Assembly (NCBI GenBank): GCA_030838245.1
Contig: JAUTXB010000086.1
Coordinates: 1-10,119, forward strand
Length of the DNA: 10,119 nt
Origin: Acidimicrobiaceae bacterium
Lineage (GTDB): Bacteria; Actinomycetota; Acidimicrobiia; Acidimicrobiales; RAAP-2
Direction of reading: 5' to 3'
The notes beneath the pieces were generated by a model. It searched no databases, had not been told where the DNA came from, and saw nothing but the letters and a program-made list of their open reading frames with translations. Made by a program: the position numbers and the translations under genes. Positions 7,345 to 10,119 of the stretch are shown here, one piece after another; position 1 is the first letter of the stretch, and the number at the start of each line of letters is the position of its first letter.

Positions 7345-7411
7345 GCTTGTCCATTCCTCTCCGCAACGCCCTCTGGCGCCAAGGCTTCCGCGCCCGTAAC
7401 CACGGGCTCAT

Positions 7412-7433
7412 GAATACTGGCCATCGAATACTG
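7412..7433. repeat. Direct repeat GAATACTG x2
   Basis: Two identical 8-mers, separated by 6 bases, lie about 70-90 bases upstream of the first gene of the glycan operon. Spacing and AT-richer content would suit a regulator site or part of a promoter. Chance is not excluded. Confidence 0.35.
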
Positions 7434-7528
7434 ACACGGGTGCCCGGTTATGCCCGCACTGGCGTCATGGCCAGGGCAGAACGGCTCGTCATGCCGGCCC
7501 GGCACCGGCCGACTATAGCCAGCGACGG

Positions 7529-7534
7529 TAGGCT
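7529..7534 (+). promoter_or_regulatory. Putative -10 element of tRNA-Leu
   Basis: TAGGCT fits TANNNT and ends 9 bases before the mature tRNA 5' end. The same hexamer is found before clpP on the other strand. No recognisable -35 lies at the usual distance. Call rests on position and a six-base match. Confidence 0.35.
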
Positions 7535-7543
7535 GACCTGGCC

Positions 7544-7626
7544 GCGGGCGTGGCGGAATTGGCAGACGCGCCGGGTTTAGGTCCCGGTCCCCTCTGGGGA
7601 TGGAGGTTCGAGTCCTCTCGCCCGCA
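7544..7626 (+). tRNA. tRNA-Leu (anticodon UAG)
   Basis: The 83-base sequence folds as a class II tRNA. The acceptor stem pairs GCGGGCG (7544-7550) with CGCCCGC (7619-7625), with discriminator A at 7626. The D-arm has GGCGGAATTGGCAGACGC. The anticodon stem is CCGGG/CCCGG with loop TTTAGGT (7576-7582), giving anticodon TAG at 7578-7580, which reads CUA and probably other CUN leucine codons. A long variable arm (CCCC/GGGG) identifies the Leu/Ser/Tyr class. The T-arm is GGAGG-TTCGAGT-CCTCT. The CCA end is not encoded, so it is added after transcription. Confidence 0.97.
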
Positions 7627-7635
7627 CGCTTGCCC

Positions 7636-7654
7636 CTGACCTTTCAACGGTCAG
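7636..7654. terminator. Possible terminator hairpin between tRNA-Leu and the convergent methyltransferase gene
   Basis: CTGACC (7636-7641) pairs with GGTCAG (7649-7654) around a 7-base loop, 10 bases after the tRNA and 5 bases from the stop codon of the minus-strand gene. It could serve both convergent units. There is no U-tract, so the call is tentative. Confidence 0.4.
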
Positions 7655-7659
7655 CTTGC

Positions 7660-8610
7660 TCAGCTGCTCAACGGCTTCCGGCACAGCAAGGCCAGCAGGT
7701 AGCACGATGCGGCGTCGTAGAAGATCCCGTTGTGGGCGGCCACCTCCGACAGGTCGAATACGCCCCGGGCCACGCCGCTCCCGCCCCAGTTGAGCCCGCG
7801 TGCGGCAACCACCTCGAATCCGGCTGCCGCCACCTTGTCGGTGAGGGTGTCGAGGGTGTACTCCACTTTGTGGTCGGGGTCGATGAACGACTCCTGCTGG
7901 AGCCGGCACAGCGCCCCGTTCGGGGTGTCCAGGGCCAAGTGGCCACCGGTCTCGAGCACCCTGAACGCCTCGGCCAGGGCCACGTCGCCCTCGCCTTCGC
8001 TCACGTGCTCGATCGACTGGCCGCTGTAGACCAGGTCCACCGACGCATCCCCGGCAAAGGACAGATCAGCCATGGACCGGTACTCGTAGCGCACCGTGCC
8101 CGCCGCCGTGACCTGGTCGCCATAGGCCTCGGAGCGGTAGAGATCGTGGCGGCTCTCCTGGGGCAGGTCGACGATGACCAGCTCGTCGAAGGGATAGGGA
8201 TAGCCGAGCACGACCAGTGCGCCGCGCCCGTCGGTGGTGTGACCCCCACCGATGTCGATGATCCGTCGGGCCGGCGGGAGGCCGAGGACGAACTCGCACC
8301 GGCTGGCGTGCAGCGAGGTGAAGAACGAGGACGGGCCGTAGGGCACCATGGTGCGGTACTCGCTCGAGCCGCGGATCCGGTCGGCAATGTCGGCACGGGT
8401 CCACACCCCGGACCGCACGGCTCCGGCGTAGTGGTCCCACGCCGCCGGGTCGGGATCCCGTCGCAACAGGACGTTGTAGGCGATCCGGACCGCTTCTCGA
8501 GGCGCCAGCCGCTCATAGGGCAGCGCCCGGATGCGGGCGAGCTCATGGCCGGCCCGCTGGAGCAACCGGGTGGGCAACGATGGAACCGACCCGGTGTCGC
8601 CGCTGGTCAT
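7660..8610 (-). CDS. DUF4214-like domain fused to class I SAM-dependent methyltransferase
   Basis: This 316-aa protein has two parts. Residues about 36-86 (AVRIAYNVLLRRDPDPAAW, then W-T-R-A-D-I-A and S-S-E-Y) fit the DUF4214 pattern of a helical repeat with the R-D-P-D-P core, often found in surface-glycan and extracellular-matrix proteins. Residues about 115-232 are a canonical methyltransferase: motif I IIDIGGG (117-123), an acidic strand end at VIVDLP (145-150), VDLVYSGQSIEHV (191-203) and LETGGHLALDTPNG (219-232). Unlike the two methyltransferase-like proteins of the nearby operon, its SAM motif is intact. The ATG at 8610 is preferred over an upstream GTG at 8628; neither has a clear Shine-Dalgarno. 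The gene is alone, convergent to the tRNA and divergent from the dehydrogenase gene. It may act on the same glycan, or on a lipid or protein; substrate is unknown. Confidence 0.82.
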   Translation of the reverse strand: MTSGDTGSVPSLPTRLLQRAGHELARIRALPYERLAPREAVRIAYNVLLRRDPDPAAWDHYAGAVRSGVWTRADIADRIRGSSEYRTMVPYGPSSFFTSLHASRCEFVLGLPPARRIIDIGGGHTTDGRGALVVLGYPYPFDELVIVDLPQESRHDLYRSEAYGDQVTAAGTVRYEYRSMADLSFAGDASVDLVYSGQSIEHVSEGEGDVALAEAFRVLETGGHLALDTPNGALCRLQQESFIDPDHKVEYTLDTLTDKVAAAGFEVVAARGLNWGGSGVARGVFDLSEVAAHNGIFYDAASCYLLALLCRKPLSS

Positions 8611-8849
8611 CGGAGCACGCCGGCGCACGGTGAGGGGGAAAAGGGTGCCATGACATCACTGCTCCGGTCTTGCTGAGGCAACGGAATTGGGCAATGCTTC
8701 CCGGGTTCCGGCGTGGCGTCAACATGCGCCGACCGGCCCGGCCGCTGGGCGACCCGACCGCACCCCGAGAGGCGTGGCAGCACCCGCTCCCGAGCAATCC
8801 GGGTATCGGACAACCGACACAAGACGAGGCAACGGCACTGGAGGCCACG
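8611..8849. other. Divergent intergenic region
   Basis: About 240 bases separate the divergently transcribed methyltransferase and dehydrogenase genes and must hold both promoters. A 10-base direct repeat GAGGCAACGG occurs at 8675-8684 and 8826-8835; the second copy runs into the dehydrogenase ribosome-binding site. TTGCTG (8669-8674), 17 bases, then AATGCT is a weak promoter-like pair on the plus strand. The open frame covering this region on the plus strand lacks support as coding sequence. Confidence 0.4.
8840..8844 (+). promoter_or_regulatory. Ribosome binding site fixing the dehydrogenase start
   Basis: GGAGG lies 5 bases before the ATG at 8850. The open frame continues 60 codons further upstream, but this site, together with the standard SDR N-terminus that begins at this ATG, settles the start. 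Confidence 0.75.
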
Positions 8850-9752
8850 ATGGGTTTGCTCGACGGCAAGGTAGCGATCGTCACCGGGGCGGGACGGGGC
8901 ATCGGGCGCCAGGAGGCCCTCTTGCTGGCCTCCGAGGGAGCCCAAGTCATCGTCAACGACGTGGGTGCGTCGCTGCAGGGAGAGGGTGGCGATGACTCCC
9001 CCGCCCACGAGGTCGCCAACCTGATCGCCGAGCAGGGCGGCACCGCCGTGGTCAACGGTGACGACGTCAGCTCCTGGGAGGGGGCCAAGGCCCTGGTGCA
9101 ACAAGCGGTCGACACTTTCGGACAGCTGAACATCTTGGTGAACAACGCCGGCATCATCCGGGACAAGATGACCTTCAACCTGGAGGAGTCGGACTGGGAC
9201 GACGTCATCCGCGTCCATCTCAAGGGACACTTCGCCACCGCCCACCACGCCGCCGTCTACTGGCGGAACCTGGCCAAAGCGGGCAACGGGATCACCGGCC
9301 GGATCATCAACACCTCGTCGGAGGCGGGCCTGTTCGGCAGCCCGGGCCAGGCCAACTACGGAGCAGCCAAGGGGGCGATCCTCACCCTGACGTGGACACT
9401 GGCCCGGGAGCTCGAGCGATACGGGGTCACGGTCAACGCCATCGCCCCGCGGGCCCGGACGAGGATGACCGAGAACATCTTCAGTGCGTCGGCCCCTGCC
9501 GACGGCCAGTTCGACCACTGGGATCCCCGAAATGTCGCCCGGCTGGTCGGCTTCCTGGCCTCGGATGAGGCCTCGGACGTGAACGGCCAGGTCTTCGTGG
9601 TCTTCGGGGGCAACATCTGGGCCATGGGCAGCTTCGAGCCCGTCGGCGAGGTGCATCAGGACGCGATGTGGACCATCGAGGAGCTGTCCCGGGCCAAGGG
9701 CGAGCTGTTCAAGAACGCCCCGTCGCAGATCCCGCCCTTCGCCGTCCTCTGA
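8850..9752 (+). CDS. Short-chain dehydrogenase/reductase (multifunctional-enzyme-type 3-hydroxyacyl-CoA dehydrogenase-like)
   Basis: This 300-aa NAD(P)-dependent oxidoreductase has a classical SDR fold. The cofactor motif TGAGRGIG is at 12-19, NNAG at 98-101, and the catalytic residues are Ser157 (NTSSEAG), Tyr170 and Lys174 (YGAAK). An insertion after strand 2 (GASLQGEGGDDSPAHEV, about 39-55) and VHLKGHF (122-128), with His where many SDRs have the catalytic Asn, resemble the dehydrogenase domain of peroxisomal multifunctional enzyme type 2 and its many actinobacterial relatives. It therefore probably oxidises (3R)-hydroxyacyl-CoA or a related lipid or steroid intermediate. The C-terminal 50 residues extend beyond the usual core, as in those relatives. 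The neighbouring convergent gene encodes a MaoC-type hydratase, the enzyme that would supply such a substrate, which supports the assignment. A generic FabG-like reductase is the alternative. Confidence 0.88.
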   Translation: MGLLDGKVAIVTGAGRGIGRQEALLLASEGAQVIVNDVGASLQGEGGDDSPAHEVANLIAEQGGTAVVNGDDVSSWEGAKALVQQAVDTFGQLNILVNNAGIIRDKMTFNLEESDWDDVIRVHLKGHFATAHHAAVYWRNLAKAGNGITGRIINTSSEAGLFGSPGQANYGAAKGAILTLTWTLARELERYGVTVNAIAPRARTRMTENIFSASAPADGQFDHWDPRNVARLVGFLASDEASDVNGQVFVVFGGNIWAMGSFEPVGEVHQDAMWTIEELSRAKGELFKNAPSQIPPFAVL

Positions 9753-9795
9753 CCTGGCGCTCCGATGGCGCCCTGGTGAGCGCGAGACGCCAGGG
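9753..9795. terminator. Possible bidirectional terminator between convergent genes
   Basis: The 51-base gap between the two stops holds alternative inverted repeats. CCTGGCG (9753-9759) pairs with CGCCAGG (9788-9794), CCCTGG (9771-9776) pairs with CCAGGG (9790-9795), and GGCGC (9756-9760) pairs with GCGCC (9768-9772). The foldings compete with one another. No U-tract is present, so the terminator role is inferred from convergent placement. Confidence 0.4.
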
Positions 9796-9803
9796 AGGCC
9801 CGG

Positions 9804-10119
9804 TCAGCTCCGGGAGGGGACGGCCGCGGTAGCCAGCCCCACGACCTTCTCCTCGCCCTCGGCGTTGAGCAGGCGCACATCGAGGTCGACGAGATGCTCG
9901 TCTCCCTCCGTACGCTTGGCGCTGACCACGATCTTGGTGCGGAGCTCCTCCCCCGGCCAGGTCTGCTTGGCGAAGCGGACCTGGTAGTGCCGGATGGTGC
10001 CGATCCCGAGGTAGTCGGTGAGGGCCGAGCCCAGGAACCCCATCGAGAACATGCCGTGGCCGAAGACGCTCGGCTGCCCGGCCGCGGTGGCCTGGATCTC
10101 GTCGTGGTGCATGGGATTG
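9804..10119 (-). CDS. MaoC-type hotdog dehydratase/hydratase, C-terminal part (5' end outside window)
   Basis: The frame is open through the right edge, so the N-terminus is missing; 104 complete residues plus the stop are visible. The first residues read N-P-M-H-H-D-E, followed by HGMFSMGFLGSAL, the hydratase motif region of MaoC/(R)-specific enoyl-CoA hydratases, where the Asn-Pro-x-His-x-Asp segment follows the catalytic acid. The later part, VRFAKQTWPGEEL and then alternating strands, is the usual second half of the hotdog fold. An internal ATG at 10112 falls inside the active-site motif and cannot be the true start. The enzyme would hydrate trans-2-enoyl-CoA to (3R)-hydroxyacyl-CoA, the likely substrate class of the convergent dehydrogenase. 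These proteins may be single-domain or the half of a two-protein dehydratase; the missing part prevents a choice. Confidence 0.88.
   Translation of the reverse strand, partial: NPMHHDEIQATAAGQPSVFGHGMFSMGFLGSALTDYLGIGTIRHYQVRFAKQTWPGEELRTKIVVSAKRTEGDEHLVDLDVRLLNAEGEEKVVGLATAAVPSRS

Larger units (their letters stand above)
7345..7543. other. Intergenic region between the glycan operon and tRNA-Leu
   Basis: These 199 bases must hold the leader and promoter of the minus-strand operon and the plus-strand promoter of the tRNA. An 8-base direct repeat GAATACTG occurs at 7412-7419 and 7426-7433 (14-base period). A 6-bp hairpin GCCCGT/ACGGGC lies at 7392-7397 and 7402-7407, in the operon leader. A good Shine-Dalgarno precedes the GTG at 7344. 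No clear -35/-10 pair is visible for the operon. Frames here look non-coding. Confidence 0.5.

Noticed and set aside
8670..8849. 60-codon extension of the dehydrogenase
   Set aside because: GGAGG 5 bases before the ATG at 8850 and the standard SDR start MGLLDGKVAIVTGAG argue for the internal ATG; the extension has no recognisable domain.
1..10119. CRISPR arrays, insertion sequences, integrase or phage genes
   Set aside because: No regularly spaced repeats, terminal inverted repeats, transposase or integrase motifs were seen on either strand.

Overview
The window is GC-rich DNA with frequent GTG starts, tightly packed genes and actinobacterial-type protein sequences. It most likely comes from an actinobacterium. 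An acidimicrobial-type lineage would fit the style, but no rRNA or phylogenetic marker is present to prove it.

From 7344 leftward to the window edge, every gene lies on the minus strand and reads as one surface-polysaccharide assembly and export operon. In order of transcription it holds: a divergent SAM-methyltransferase-like protein (6187-7344), a GT4 glycosyltransferase (5096-6190), a second and unrelated GT4 enzyme (3834-5099), a second methyltransferase-like protein (2843-3853), a GT4 enzyme closely related to the first (1755-2843), a ClpP serine protease (1001-1690), a Wzm/TagG-type ABC-2 permease (30-1004), and the first codons of what looks like the partner ATPase (1-26). Most junctions overlap by 1-20 bases. 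The only real internal gap is the 64 bases before clpP, which hold a -10-like hexamer placed for a leaderless transcript. The methyltransferase-like/GT4 pair occurs twice, so the operon appears to have grown by duplication of a two-gene cassette around the central glycosyltransferase. The likely logic is that the glycosyltransferases build a glycan on a lipid carrier, the methyltransferase-like proteins modify or terminate it, and the Wzm/Wzt-type transporter exports it. A protease gene coupled to the permease is the unexpected element.

To the right, a plus-strand tRNA-Leu with anticodon UAG (7544-7626) separates the operon from another minus-strand gene (7660-8610), a DUF4214-like domain joined to a canonical class I methyltransferase. 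This may be an outlying member of the glycan locus. The last part is unrelated lipid or acyl-CoA metabolism: a plus-strand short-chain dehydrogenase/reductase (8850-9752), and convergent to it the C-terminal part of a MaoC-type hotdog hydratase (9804 to the window edge). A short intergenic region with overlapping inverted repeats lies between the two.

The points most worth following up are the clpP gene inside an export operon, the duplicated cassette whose methyltransferase-like proteins share an altered SAM-binding motif, and a perfect 13-bp hairpin early in the second methyltransferase-like gene.
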